A DNA stretch of 9,057 bases from the NCBI GenBank assembly GCA_934670115.1, contig CAKUOV010000063.1, forward strand, positions 1 through 9,057, in the 5' to 3' direction. Of the stretch, positions 1 to 6,645 are shown piece by piece; positions within the stretch are counted from its first letter, which is position 1; every line of letters starts with the position of its first letter. The notes beneath the pieces are model-generated. The model was given only the letters and a program-made list of their open reading frames with translations. It had not been told where the DNA came from and ran no database searches. This stretch comes from an uncultured Eggerthellaceae bacterium. GTDB taxonomy: Bacteria > Actinomycetota > Coriobacteriia > Coriobacteriales > Eggerthellaceae. A program made the position numbers and the translations under genes.

Positions 1-1922
1 CGAATGGCGGGCGTGGTTGCATCGTAGGTCTGAACGATTACGCGTCCGGGAAGTTCCGCGCGCCCCGCACGACCCGCTACTTGCTCTATCAGGTCAAACG
101 TACGTTCTGAGGCGCGAAAATCAGGAAGATGCAACGTGGTATCCGCGTTGATGACGCCCACGAGCGTCACATCGTTGAAGTCCAGTCCCTTCGCAATCAT
201 CTGTGTGCCCAGCAACACCGCGCGCGGTGCCTGCACAAAGCTCTCAAGCAGCTTTTGATGTGCGCCTTTCGTTTTCGTGGTGTCGGCATCCATGCGCACC
301 ACGGCAACATCGGCAAATTCTTCCCCAAAACCCGCGATAAGCGCCTTAAGCTCCGACTCAACGCGTTGCGTGCCTGCGCCGAATTTCTTCAGGTACGGGC
401 TTCCGCATTTAGGGCACACCGCCGGCGCGGGTTCGCTGTGCCCGCAATGATGGCAAATGCAGCTTCCGCCCTCTTCGTGGTACGTCAGCGATGTTGAGCA
501 CGAATCGCAGGTGGGCACAAAACCACAATCGCGGCAGAGCAGGAATTTCGCGAAGCCACGCTGATTGAGCATAAGAACCGCTTTTTGACCGCATGCAAGC
601 GTTTCGCGCAGCGCGCCGATAAGTGGGCGGGAGAACATCGAGCGATGCCCCGCCGAGAACTCCTTTGCCATATCCACGACGTCGATGCGCGGCATAGGTC
701 GTCCGTTTGCACGTTGTCCCAGGTCAACTTTATGCCACAACGCGTTATCTTCGCATTCGTGAAGCGCCTCCAGAGAAGGCGTGGCCGAACCCAGCACCAC
801 AACAGCCCCTTTACGCACCGCTTGCCAGCACGCAACCGTGCGAGCATGGTAGCGCGGTTGGCTGTCTTGCTTATAAGATCCTTCGTGTTCTTCATCGATG
901 ATGATAGCGCCCACGTTCGGCAGCGGCGTGAACAGCGCGCTGCGAGCACCCACCACAACGCGCGCCTGGCCCGAGCGGATAAAATCCCACTGGTCAAAGC
1001 GCTCACCTTGGCTCATGCGCGAATGCATAACGGCAACTTGATCGCCGAATCGTCCGCGAAAACGCGCGACCGTTTGGGGTGTAAGCGAGATCTCTGGCAC
1101 TAGAACAATGGCATTTTGCCCCTGCTCCAAAACACGTTCGATAACGCGCAAATACACTTCCGTCTTGCCCGAACCGGTAACGCCATCCACTAAGACAACT
1201 TCGCCTTGCTTGCGTTTATAGGCGGAAAATACCACATCAAGCGCGCGTTGCTGCTGGTCATTGAGGGTCGGTTTCTCCACATCAACGCGAAAAATCGACG
1301 AATCCTGATTCGCAAGTCCGCGAAAACGGCGTCGGTGCTCCACCACTACAACACCTTTTTTCTCCAGCGCGGTCAAGCACGACGAAACTGAACCATATTC
1401 GGCCGTGAGCTCGCTTACACGCACGTCTCCGCGACGCACCGCCGCAAGCACGGCCTCTTGCTTATATGAGCCTTTGCGCGGCACGAAGCCTTCTGCATGC
1501 GGTCCAAGCGTAGCCCAGCGGTCATCAACTTCGCCAACAGCGGGCTGCTCAAGAACCCACGCACCACCACGATGAATCACGCGAGGCACACCACCGGGGG
1601 GTGCGAACAAGCGAACGCACGATGAAAGCGGCGCAATATAATAATGCGCCATGAACTGGGCGCATGCTGCGCCATCACTATCAAAGAACGGCTCGGAAGC
1701 CACTTCGAATATCTCTTTGATTTTCGCACGCTCAAGTTCTTGAGCGCGCTCATCGGAATCGTCGAACGTATCCAACACAAAGCCAAGGGCGCGCCGCGGC
1801 CCAAAAGGAACCACCACGGCACGCCCCACTAAATCAAGCTGTTCTATCGCAGGGGGAACGGCATAGGTAAACGCCGCGTCCAGCGATTGCGTTGGTATGT
1901 CAAGAACAACAGATGCAAGCAA
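1..1922 (-). CDS. priA: Primosomal protein N' (PriA helicase), C-terminus cut off by the window edge
   Basis: PriA is a superfamily 2 3'-to-5' DNA helicase that reloads the replisome at stalled forks. 640 codons are visible in one unbroken frame. The Walker A motif GVTGSGKT lies at residues 247-254 and the Walker B DEEH at 343-346. Eight zinc-binding cysteines sit at 463, 466, 472, 475, 490, 493, 503 and 506, the same spacing as I recall for E. coli PriA. QVAGRAGRA lies close to the window edge. Known PriA proteins are about 730 residues, so roughly the last 90-100 residues are outside. The frame is closed upstream by the metK stop codon (1937-1935). The only start codon before the conserved N-terminal region is TTG at 1922, with AGGA at 1936-1933 overlapping that stop. 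The gene is probably co-transcribed with metK, an order known in actinobacteria. Confidence 0.95.
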   Translation of the reverse strand, partial: MLASVVLDIPTQSLDAAFTYAVPPAIEQLDLVGRAVVVPFGPRRALGFVLDTFDDSDERAQELERAKIKEIFEVASEPFFDSDGAACAQFMAHYYIAPLSSCVRLFAPPGGVPRVIHRGGAWVLEQPAVGEVDDRWATLGPHAEGFVPRKGSYKQEAVLAAVRRGDVRVSELTAEYGSVSSCLTALEKKGVVVVEHRRRFRGLANQDSSIFRVDVEKPTLNDQQQRALDVVFSAYKRKQGEVVLVDGVTGSGKTEVYLRVIERVLEQGQNAIVLVPEISLTPQTVARFRGRFGDQVAVMHSRMSQGERFDQWDFIRSGQARVVVGARSALFTPLPNVGAIIIDEEHEGSYKQDSQPRYHARTVACWQAVRKGAVVVLGSATPSLEALHECEDNALWHKVDLGQRANGRPMPRIDVVDMAKEFSAGHRSMFSRPLIGALRETLACGQKAVLMLNQRGFAKFLLCRDCGFVPTCDSCSTSLTYHEEGGSCICHHCGHSEPAPAVCPKCGSPYLKKFGAGTQRVESELKALIAGFGEEFADVAVVRMDADTTKTKGAHQKLLESFVQAPRAVLLGTQMIAKGLDFNDVTLVGVINADTTLHLPDFRASERTFDLIEQVAGRAGRAELPGRVIVQTYDATTPAI

Positions 1923-1934
1923 AGCGGCAAAATC

Positions 1935-3194
1935 CTACAGCCCCGCCGCTTGGCGCAGCTCGTCAACGCGATTCGTATTCTCCCAGGTGAACTCAGGAAG
2001 CTCACGACCAAAATGACCATATGCAGCCGTCTTGCGGTAGATAGGACGGCGCAAGTCAAGCTCGCGAATGATAGCACCCGGGCGCAAGTCAAAGACTTCA
2101 GCCACGGCTTTTTCGATCACGGGAGTGTCCACGTGATTCGTGCCGAACGTGTCCACCATAATGGAAATGGGATGCGCCACGCCAATAGCGTAAGCGATCT
2201 GTACTTCGCAGCGATCCGCCAACCCGGCAGCAACCACGTTTTTCGCAACCCAGCGCGCGGCATATGCGGCGGAGCGGTCAACCTTTGTGCAGTCCTTGCC
2301 CGAGAACGCGCCGCCGCCATGACGACCCATGCCGCCATACGTGTCAACAATGATCTTGCGGCCCGTTAAACCGGAGTCTCCCATAGGTCCGCCCACAACA
2401 AAACGTCCCGTAGGATTCACGTAAATCTCCAGGTCATCGGCAACCTTGACGCCTTCTTCCTGGAACACGGGCTTGATTACATGCGCCACCAAGTCGTCAT
2501 AGATTTGACCGACTTCAACTTCTTCAGCATGCTGAGTGGAGACAAGCACTTTCTCTACCTGCGTGGGCTTGCCGTCAATATAGCGCACGGAAACCTGCGT
2601 CTTTCCATCGGGGCGCAGATACGGAAGCGTGCCGTCTTTACGAACGCTGGTCAGGCGCTCTGCCAAGCGATGCGCCAGATAGATAGGCATCGGCATGAGC
2701 GTGCTCGTTTCGTTGCAAGCATAGCCGAATACCATGCCCTGATCGCCCGCGCCCACTTTGTCAATGTCATCCACGCTTTCGCCGCGCTGAGCCTCGTAGG
2801 ACTCATCGACGCCCATGGCAATATCGGCAGATTGCTCGTGGATGGCATTGATAACGCCGCACGTATCGCAATCGAAACCGTACTTCGCACGGTCGTAGCC
2901 AATCTCGCGAATGGTATCGCGCACGATTTGCTGCACGTCAACGTATGCTTCCGTACGAATTTCGCCCGTCACCACCACAAGACCCGTGGAAGTCATGGTC
3001 TCGCATGCGCAACGCACGTTGTCCACGTCGGCCGGAACGCCCGTAGGCGAAACATAGCCGGCTTTCTGAAGCTCGATTTCCTTCGCCAAAATGGCATCCA
3101 AGATAGCATCAGAAACCTGATCGCAAATCTTGTCAGGATGACCTTCGGTCACCGACTCCGACGTGAAAAGATAAGATGAGTGTTCTTCAGACAT
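1935..3194 (-). CDS. metK: S-adenosylmethionine synthetase (methionine adenosyltransferase)
   Basis: MetK makes S-adenosylmethionine from methionine and ATP in the cytoplasm. The protein has 419 residues, slightly longer than the usual 380-400. Visible signatures are GHPDK at 18-22 (N-terminal active-site segment), GAGDQG at 148-153, the GGPMGDSGLTGRK stretch near 268-280 and the glycine-rich GGGAFSGKD loop at 293-301. Residue 302 just after that loop is Cys, where most homologs I know have Pro. The frame stays open up to 3326, but the ATG at 3194 is the right start: AGGAGG lies 7 bases upstream and the protein then begins MSEEHSSYLFTSESVTEGHP, a normal MetK N-terminus. The extra upstream frame is riboswitch sequence. 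The gene is preceded by a SAM riboswitch and followed 12 bases later by priA. Confidence 0.98.
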   Translation of the reverse strand: MSEEHSSYLFTSESVTEGHPDKICDQVSDAILDAILAKEIELQKAGYVSPTGVPADVDNVRCACETMTSTGLVVVTGEIRTEAYVDVQQIVRDTIREIGYDRAKYGFDCDTCGVINAIHEQSADIAMGVDESYEAQRGESVDDIDKVGAGDQGMVFGYACNETSTLMPMPIYLAHRLAERLTSVRKDGTLPYLRPDGKTQVSVRYIDGKPTQVEKVLVSTQHAEEVEVGQIYDDLVAHVIKPVFQEEGVKVADDLEIYVNPTGRFVVGGPMGDSGLTGRKIIVDTYGGMGRHGGGAFSGKDCTKVDRSAAYAARWVAKNVVAAGLADRCEVQIAYAIGVAHPISIMVDTFGTNHVDTPVIEKAVAEVFDLRPGAIIRELDLRRPIYRKTAAYGHFGRELPEFTWENTNRVDELRQAAGL

Positions 3195-3200
3195 GAGAAT

Positions 3201-3207
3201 ACCTCCT
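3201..3207 (-). promoter_or_regulatory. metK Shine-Dalgarno sequence, partly inside riboswitch helix P1
   Basis: Read on the minus strand, AAGGAGGT ends 6 bases before the metK ATG. It is a near-perfect anti-16S match and fixes the start at 3194. Bases 3206-3204 (GGA) are also the 3' strand of the predicted riboswitch closing helix, so ribosome access should depend on whether that helix forms. Confidence 0.85.
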
Positions 3208-3304
3208 TCATCGGTGTTGGCCGGACCACCATAGCACGCTAGACGCGCCTGGTTGGTGTCGGGATCGCTGAGCCAACTCTCTCCCCCGACTCTGGATAAC
3301 GGAT
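3204..3304 (-). ncRNA. SAM riboswitch (SAM-I / S-box type) in the metK leader
   Basis: The minus-strand leader contains S-box-like segments TTATCCAGAG (3299-3290) and GGGGGAGAGA (3287-3278), followed by CACCAACC (3258-3251) where S-boxes have CGGCAACC. Hand folding gives P1 from TCCGTTATC (3303-3295) with GATGAAGGA (3212-3204), 8 of 9 positions paired including one G-U. P2 pairs GTCGGG (3290-3285) with CCCGAC (3263-3258). An inner GAG/CTC stem carries a loop containing GTTGG (3277-3273). P3 pairs ACCA (3257-3254) with TGGT (3231-3228) and has an inner AGGCGC/GCGTGCT arm. A pseudoknot joins loop GTTGG to CCAAC (3220-3216), five perfect pairs, as S-boxes pair their P2 loop with J3/4. No normal P4 arm is visible, only GGT/ACC (3227-3225 with 3215-3213). 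The P1 3' strand includes part of the Shine-Dalgarno, implying translational shut-off when SAM binds. The exact subclass is uncertain. Confidence 0.8.
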
Positions 3305-3327
3305 GTTGCGCCGTTTTCAATCGCAAC
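3305..3327. repeat. Short inverted repeat just upstream of the riboswitch
   Basis: GTTGCG and CGCAAC form a perfect 6-bp stem with an 11-base loop, directly abutting riboswitch helix P1. If it lies within the transcript it may form a leader hairpin stacked on the riboswitch. There is no U-run after it, so it is not an intrinsic terminator. Confidence 0.4.
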
Positions 3328-3337
3328 TCTACAGTTT

Positions 3338-3358
3338 CAGCATGATACCACCATGCTG
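3338..3358 (-). promoter_or_regulatory. Candidate metK extended -10 element inside a 7-bp inverted repeat
   Basis: On the minus strand TGGTATCAT (3350-3342) fits an extended -10 box (TGn plus TATAAT with one mismatch). No good -35 lies 16-18 bases upstream; TTGTCA occurs but 22 bases away. A start site a few bases downstream would give a leader of about 130-140 bases containing the whole riboswitch. The box sits within a perfect inverted repeat, CAGCATG and CATGCTG with a 7-base centre (3338-3344 and 3352-3358), which could be an operator. A second possible -10, TAAAAT, lies at 3368-3363. These are weak predictions. Confidence 0.3.
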
Positions 3359-3436
3359 CACTATTTTAATGACAATTTAGTGACATAGTACACATTGGGT
3401 ACAAAATTCATGCAGAAGTGGCGAAACGCTGCGTCC

Positions 3437-4228
3437 CTACACCCGATAACGCGGATCAATCTCTTGCAGCTCGGCAAATGAGTCGATCTCCGCCACGTCA
3501 TCAAACGTGCACGTTTCGACCGCAATATCATAGCGGTCATTGCGCAGAACGCAGGGCACGTCATCCCAGAAACGCTGCTTGTTCTCGTCATTTTGCTCAA
3601 AGCATTCAGGCAAGTCAACGGCAAGTTTTGCACCATCTTCGGCAGTCCAGTAGCTAATGCCGTACATATGGTTTGTGTTCCTGCCACCCTTATGCAAGTC
3701 CACAACACGACCGTTTTCCACATCAAGGCACCAATCGGGCGTTTCTTCCACCGGCACGCCCATATAGCAGGACTGGAAGCGATATTTCTTAAGCAGCGCC
3801 GGATTGCTTAGAAACAGATCGCTCTCGAACACATACGCATTCTGGAAAAAATTGCGCGCAACACACGCCGAGGAAATGTTGTTCGTGGAATCGTAAATCG
3901 GATTTTCCAGCAACGTGATGGTGGGATAATCGTCAAGCAGCAACCGGAACTGTTCCTTCAAGTATCCCGTCACAATGTAGATTTCTGTGACATCAATCGC
4001 CAAAAGGGCATCAAGGATAGTCTCAATGATACGCTTTCCATTCACGTTGACCAGGGGTTTTGGCGTATTGATGGTAATGGGCAACATACGGCTTCCAAAA
4101 CCGCTTGCCAAAAGCACCGCGCGTTTCGCGCGATACGGCTCAAGCGCCTGCAAATCCTCGGGGGTCGCCGTGCCATTTTCGTACTTTTCTTCGAGCAAGC
4201 GAAACTGCTGTTCGCTCAATGATTCCAT
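3437..4228 (-). CDS. LicC-like nucleotidyltransferase (putative CTP:phosphocholine cytidylyltransferase)
   Basis: The 263-residue cytoplasmic protein has a single nucleotidyltransferase (GT-A-like) domain from about residue 36. The nucleotide-binding loop is LLASGFGSRMLPITINTPKPL at 39-59 with Lys57, a metal-binding Asp is at 137 in ESDLF, and a second metal-site motif EIDSFAEL is at 247-254. DSTNNISS (113-120) and the YGISYW stretch (189-194) are typical of LicC relatives, which make CDP-choline for phosphocholine decoration of surface polymers. No choline kinase or transporter is nearby, so the substrate could differ. Residues 1-35 precede the catalytic core. Their ALEPYRAKRA junction resembles, from memory, longer homologs with an N-terminal winged-helix domain, so this may be a remnant. 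The ATG at 4228 is preceded by AAGGA with a 6-base gap. Confidence 0.8.
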   Translation of the reverse strand: MESLSEQQFRLLEEKYENGTATPEDLQALEPYRAKRAVLLASGFGSRMLPITINTPKPLVNVNGKRIIETILDALLAIDVTEIYIVTGYLKEQFRLLLDDYPTITLLENPIYDSTNNISSACVARNFFQNAYVFESDLFLSNPALLKKYRFQSCYMGVPVEETPDWCLDVENGRVVDLHKGGRNTNHMYGISYWTAEDGAKLAVDLPECFEQNDENKQRFWDDVPCVLRNDRYDIAVETCTFDDVAEIDSFAELQEIDPRYRV

Positions 4229-4258
4229 GCCAATTCCTTCCGTTCGCGAAACTTGCTT

Positions 4259-4288
4259 ATCCTACGCCTTTTACTAAGTACCTGTAAA
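4259..4288 (-). promoter_or_regulatory. Candidate promoter of the LicC-like gene
   Basis: On the minus strand TTTACA (4288-4283, one mismatch to TTGACA) is followed after 18 bases by TAGGAT (4264-4259, two mismatches to TATAAT). It lies 31 bases upstream of the ATG at 4228, a natural distance. The palindrome TTCGCGAA (4243-4250) falls in the resulting leader. Confidence 0.45.
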
Positions 4289-4326
4289 CAGTTTGTTCCG
4301 CAAAGCGTCTGTTTTTACCCTAAAAT
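4286..4326. promoter_or_regulatory. Inverted repeat and -10-like box in the divergent intergenic region
   Basis: AAACAG (4286-4291) and CTGTTT (4309-4314) form an inverted repeat separated by 17 bases, between two divergent genes. Its left half overlaps the minus-strand -35 box. TAAAAT (4321-4326) resembles a plus-strand -10 for the ATP-grasp gene but no matching -35 is present at normal spacing. A shared operator is possible but unproven. Confidence 0.25.
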
Positions 4327-4384
4327 GAACCGAAACAACAAATCGAAGAAATGCATATCCAAAGCAAAAACAAAGGAGCTTTTC

Positions 4385-5839
4385 ATGGCAACGAATGCTC
4401 AGCTCACCGATGAGTACCTTCAGATAATCGCCGACCTTAACGGCGATGTTGAAGGCCGTAAAATCGCAGCGGAATATATGGAAAACAGCACAGCGATTGT
4501 GCACCACCAGCACGTGGCATGCAGCTACTTGCCGCGCCTGTTCAACCGCGAAACGTACGACATCATGAAAGAAACGTCGGAAACAGCGCATCGCATTCTG
4601 TGCAAAGTTATCCAGCGCTATTTGGACGACCCTGCGTATCGCGAAGTATTCGATTTCGACCCACGTCTGGTTGAGCTCATCTTGCTGCCGCGCGGCTACG
4701 ATGATTTGCTGCCGTTTGCGCGCGTCGATACGTTCCTGAATGAAGAAACCGGCGAAGTACGCTTCTGCGAATTCAACGGCGACGGTTCGTCCGGCATGAA
4801 CGAGAACCGCGAAATCACGCTTTCTGTGGCACGCACCCCCGCGTTCAAAGAGTTCATCGCACGGGGGCATCGCATTGAAGCATGCGAGCTGTTCGGCAAT
4901 TGGATTCACCGGTTCATTGACATCTATGAACGCTCCGAAAACTGCGTTGCACACCCGCATTTCGCCATTTGCGACTATCTGGAAAACGGCGTAGTTGATG
5001 AGTTTCACCTGTTCGCCGACCAGTTTACGCGAAAAGGATACCCATGCGTGGTTGCTGACGTGCGCGAACTGCAATTCGACGGCGAAACGCTTACCGACAG
5101 CAAAGGCAACCGCATTGACGCCATTTGGCGCCGCTGCGTTACAAACGACGTGATTGAGCATTGGGACGAATCGCAGCAGCTCATCAATGCCGTGCGCGCC
5201 GGCAAAGTAACGCTCATCGGCAGCTTCGCAGGACACGTTGTGCACGACAAGCAGATTTTCAGCGCTCTGTACGACCCGCGCACCCAGGCTTTTTTGACGG
5301 ATGAGGAAAACGAGTTCGTGAAACGCACCGTGCCGTTGACCACGTTTTTGGATAGCGAGCACATCGATTTGGCTGAAGTACGCGCAAACAAAGATGCATG
5401 GATCATCAAGCCCACCGATGCATACGGCGCCCAAGACGTGTATGCTGGCTGCGCGCAAACGCAGCAGCGCTGGGAAGAGCTGGTGGACCAGTTCGCGAAT
5501 GGCGCAGCGGGACACCCCTTCATTGTGCAAAGCTACATTACGCCGTTCAAAACGCTCACATTGCCGCCCGAGAGCGCCGCAGATTTGGAAGCGGGCAAAA
5601 CAGAAGCCATACCCGAGCTCTACAACAACCTGAACGGCCTGTACCTCTATAACGGCCAGTTCATGGGCGTGTTCAGTCGCCTGGGACCACTGCCCACCAT
5701 CTCGAAGGACATGAAGGGCATTACCGCTGCCACCATCTGGGTTGATTGCGGCAATATCTTCGCTCCCGAGCCACCCGCATCTGTTGTTGCCGCTGGCGCG
5801 GGAACGCAAGGCTGCGGCTGCGACGGTAGCTGCTGCTAA
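4385..5839 (+). CDS. ATP-grasp ligase, glutathionylspermidine-synthase family, with Cys-rich C-terminus
   Basis: This 484-residue soluble protein matches the C-terminal synthetase fold of glutathionylspermidine synthases, ATP-dependent ligases that join a carboxylate to an amine through an acyl-phosphate. The family pattern R-x-D followed by E-(F/Y)-N is visible as Arg113, Asp115, Glu129 and Asn131 in FCEFNGDGSS, which would hold ATP and magnesium. HVVHDKQIF (284-292) and WIIKPTDAYGAQDVYAG (339-355, with Lys342) match later nucleotide-binding segments. The amidase domain of bifunctional enzymes is absent. The protein ends QGCGCDGSCC, with Cys 477, 479, 483 and 484, which is not part of the fold and may bind metal. 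The frame extends back to 4253, but the ATG at 4385 has AAAGGAG six bases upstream and starts a normal sequence. The true substrate is unknown. It is divergent from the LicC-like gene. Confidence 0.75.
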   Translation: MATNAQLTDEYLQIIADLNGDVEGRKIAAEYMENSTAIVHHQHVACSYLPRLFNRETYDIMKETSETAHRILCKVIQRYLDDPAYREVFDFDPRLVELILLPRGYDDLLPFARVDTFLNEETGEVRFCEFNGDGSSGMNENREITLSVARTPAFKEFIARGHRIEACELFGNWIHRFIDIYERSENCVAHPHFAICDYLENGVVDEFHLFADQFTRKGYPCVVADVRELQFDGETLTDSKGNRIDAIWRRCVTNDVIEHWDESQQLINAVRAGKVTLIGSFAGHVVHDKQIFSALYDPRTQAFLTDEENEFVKRTVPLTTFLDSEHIDLAEVRANKDAWIIKPTDAYGAQDVYAGCAQTQQRWEELVDQFANGAAGHPFIVQSYITPFKTLTLPPESAADLEAGKTEAIPELYNNLNGLYLYNGQFMGVFSRLGPLPTISKDMKGITAATIWVDCGNIFAPEPPASVVAAGAGTQGCGCDGSCC

Positions 5840-5873
5840 TTGTTGACAAAAGGTGGGGTAATTTGTCAACAAT
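5839..5873 (+). repeat. Palindromic 34-bp repeat, copy 1
   Basis: Arms TTGTTGACAAA (5840-5850) and TTTGTCAACAA (5862-5872) are perfectly complementary, extended by one A-T pair outside, around an asymmetric 11-base centre AGGTGGGGTAA. Bases 5839-5872 recur exactly, in reverse orientation, at 8591-8624. The repeat begins on the last base of the ATP-grasp stop codon and ends within the start region of the next gene. There is no U-tract, so it is not a classical terminator. Confidence 0.9.
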
Positions 5874-6636
5874 GAAGAAGGTTATCAATATCGGTGCAGC
5901 GGTGTGCGCTGTGGTGTGCCTCGTTGTCACATTTTTGGCAGCAGGGTTTGCTGCGTGCGCTGCAACGCCATTACCAACGCGCGTTTTGTCGCAAGCATAT
6001 GCAACCGACAGCATTTCGCCGTACACGCACGATGAACTCGTGAAGGCAGCCGTTGCAATCTACGACTACTCGTTTGCAAACCACGACGCAGACGCGCTGA
6101 ACGCAACCATGGACGAACTCGTTATCGCAGCTCAAGCCGATGGGCGCGCGCCCAGCAACGCACGTGGTGAAGAATATCGCCTGGACAGTGCTGCAATTTC
6201 CCACTTAGACGATTGTTACGCGCTCGAAAGTGCTGTAAAAGTGCCGCTTATCGCCATTGCCGTGCTTGCCCTTGCAGCCGCAGCTCACGTGGGCGTGCGC
6301 ACCGGCCGCAAAAACCTGGGACGCGTGCTGGCGTGCGCGGGCGGGCTTACCATTGCGGCGTTTGCGGCCTTTGGTGCGACGGCGCTCATCGACTTCGACG
6401 CCTTCTTCGCGCACTTCCACAGCCTGTTCTTCACCAGCGGCACCTGGACGTTTTGGTACCGAAGTCTTCTTATTTGCAGCCTTCCTGAAGGTTTTTGGAT
6501 GAGAATGGGCATTCTGTGGTTCGCAACAAGCCTTCTTCTCTCTATACTGTCATGTTGCGTTGGCGTGCATCTCATAAGGAAGCGCGGCGCGCGGCCCCAA
6601 ACAACGGATATTCAAAGCACACGCTTTAATAGATAA
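5872..6636 (+). CDS. Lit/DUF1461-type integral membrane protein (putative lipoprotein intramolecular transacylase)
   Basis: The 254-residue protein has four hydrophobic segments: about 5-30, 124-142, 150-173 and 210-236. The long loop after the first is rich in charged residues and probably lies outside. The pattern fits the TIGR01906/DUF1461 family, which includes Lit, an enzyme that moves an acyl chain within lipoproteins to give lyso-form lipoproteins. HLDDCYALES (111-120) and FHSLFFTSGTWTFW (182-195) match the family's two conserved histidine regions, giving His111 and His183 as the candidate catalytic pair, followed by LPEGFW (204-209). ATG at 5872 gives a natural MKK start, but its only Shine-Dalgarno-like sequence is 13 bases away. 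TTG at 5863, three codons upstream, has GGTGG at better spacing. Both starts lie in palindromic repeat copy 1. The stop overlaps the gltX ribosome binding site. Confidence 0.72.
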   Translation: MKKVINIGAAVCAVVCLVVTFLAAGFAACAATPLPTRVLSQAYATDSISPYTHDELVKAAVAIYDYSFANHDADALNATMDELVIAAQADGRAPSNARGEEYRLDSAAISHLDDCYALESAVKVPLIAIAVLALAAAAHVGVRTGRKNLGRVLACAGGLTIAAFAAFGATALIDFDAFFAHFHSLFFTSGTWTFWYRSLLICSLPEGFWMRMGILWFATSLLLSILSCCVGVHLIRKRGARPQTTDIQSTRFNR

Positions 6637-6645
6637 GGATCACAC

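Noticed and set aside
585..1103. 172-codon plus-strand frame inside priA
   Set aside because: Antisense to the conserved PriA helicase core with its zinc cysteines.
2481..3179. 232-codon plus-strand frame inside metK
   Set aside because: Antisense to a clear MetK; no domain or start signal.
5843..5871. TTGACA in repeat copy 1 as the -35 box of a promoter
   Set aside because: The bases 17 positions downstream (TCAACA) do not resemble a -10 box.
4274..5872. Long (532-codon) open frame antisense to the ATP-grasp gene
   Set aside because: It mirrors the gene almost exactly, has no recognisable domain and no ribosome binding site, and reflects the codon bias of the real gene.
5839..5873. Palindromic repeat as a rho-independent terminator
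   Set aside because: The stem is AT-rich with an 11-base loop, and no U-tract follows in either copy or direction.
6543..6548. TATACT as a possible internal -10 for gltX
   Set aside because: No acceptable -35 at 16-18 bases upstream; tight gene spacing already explains gltX expression.
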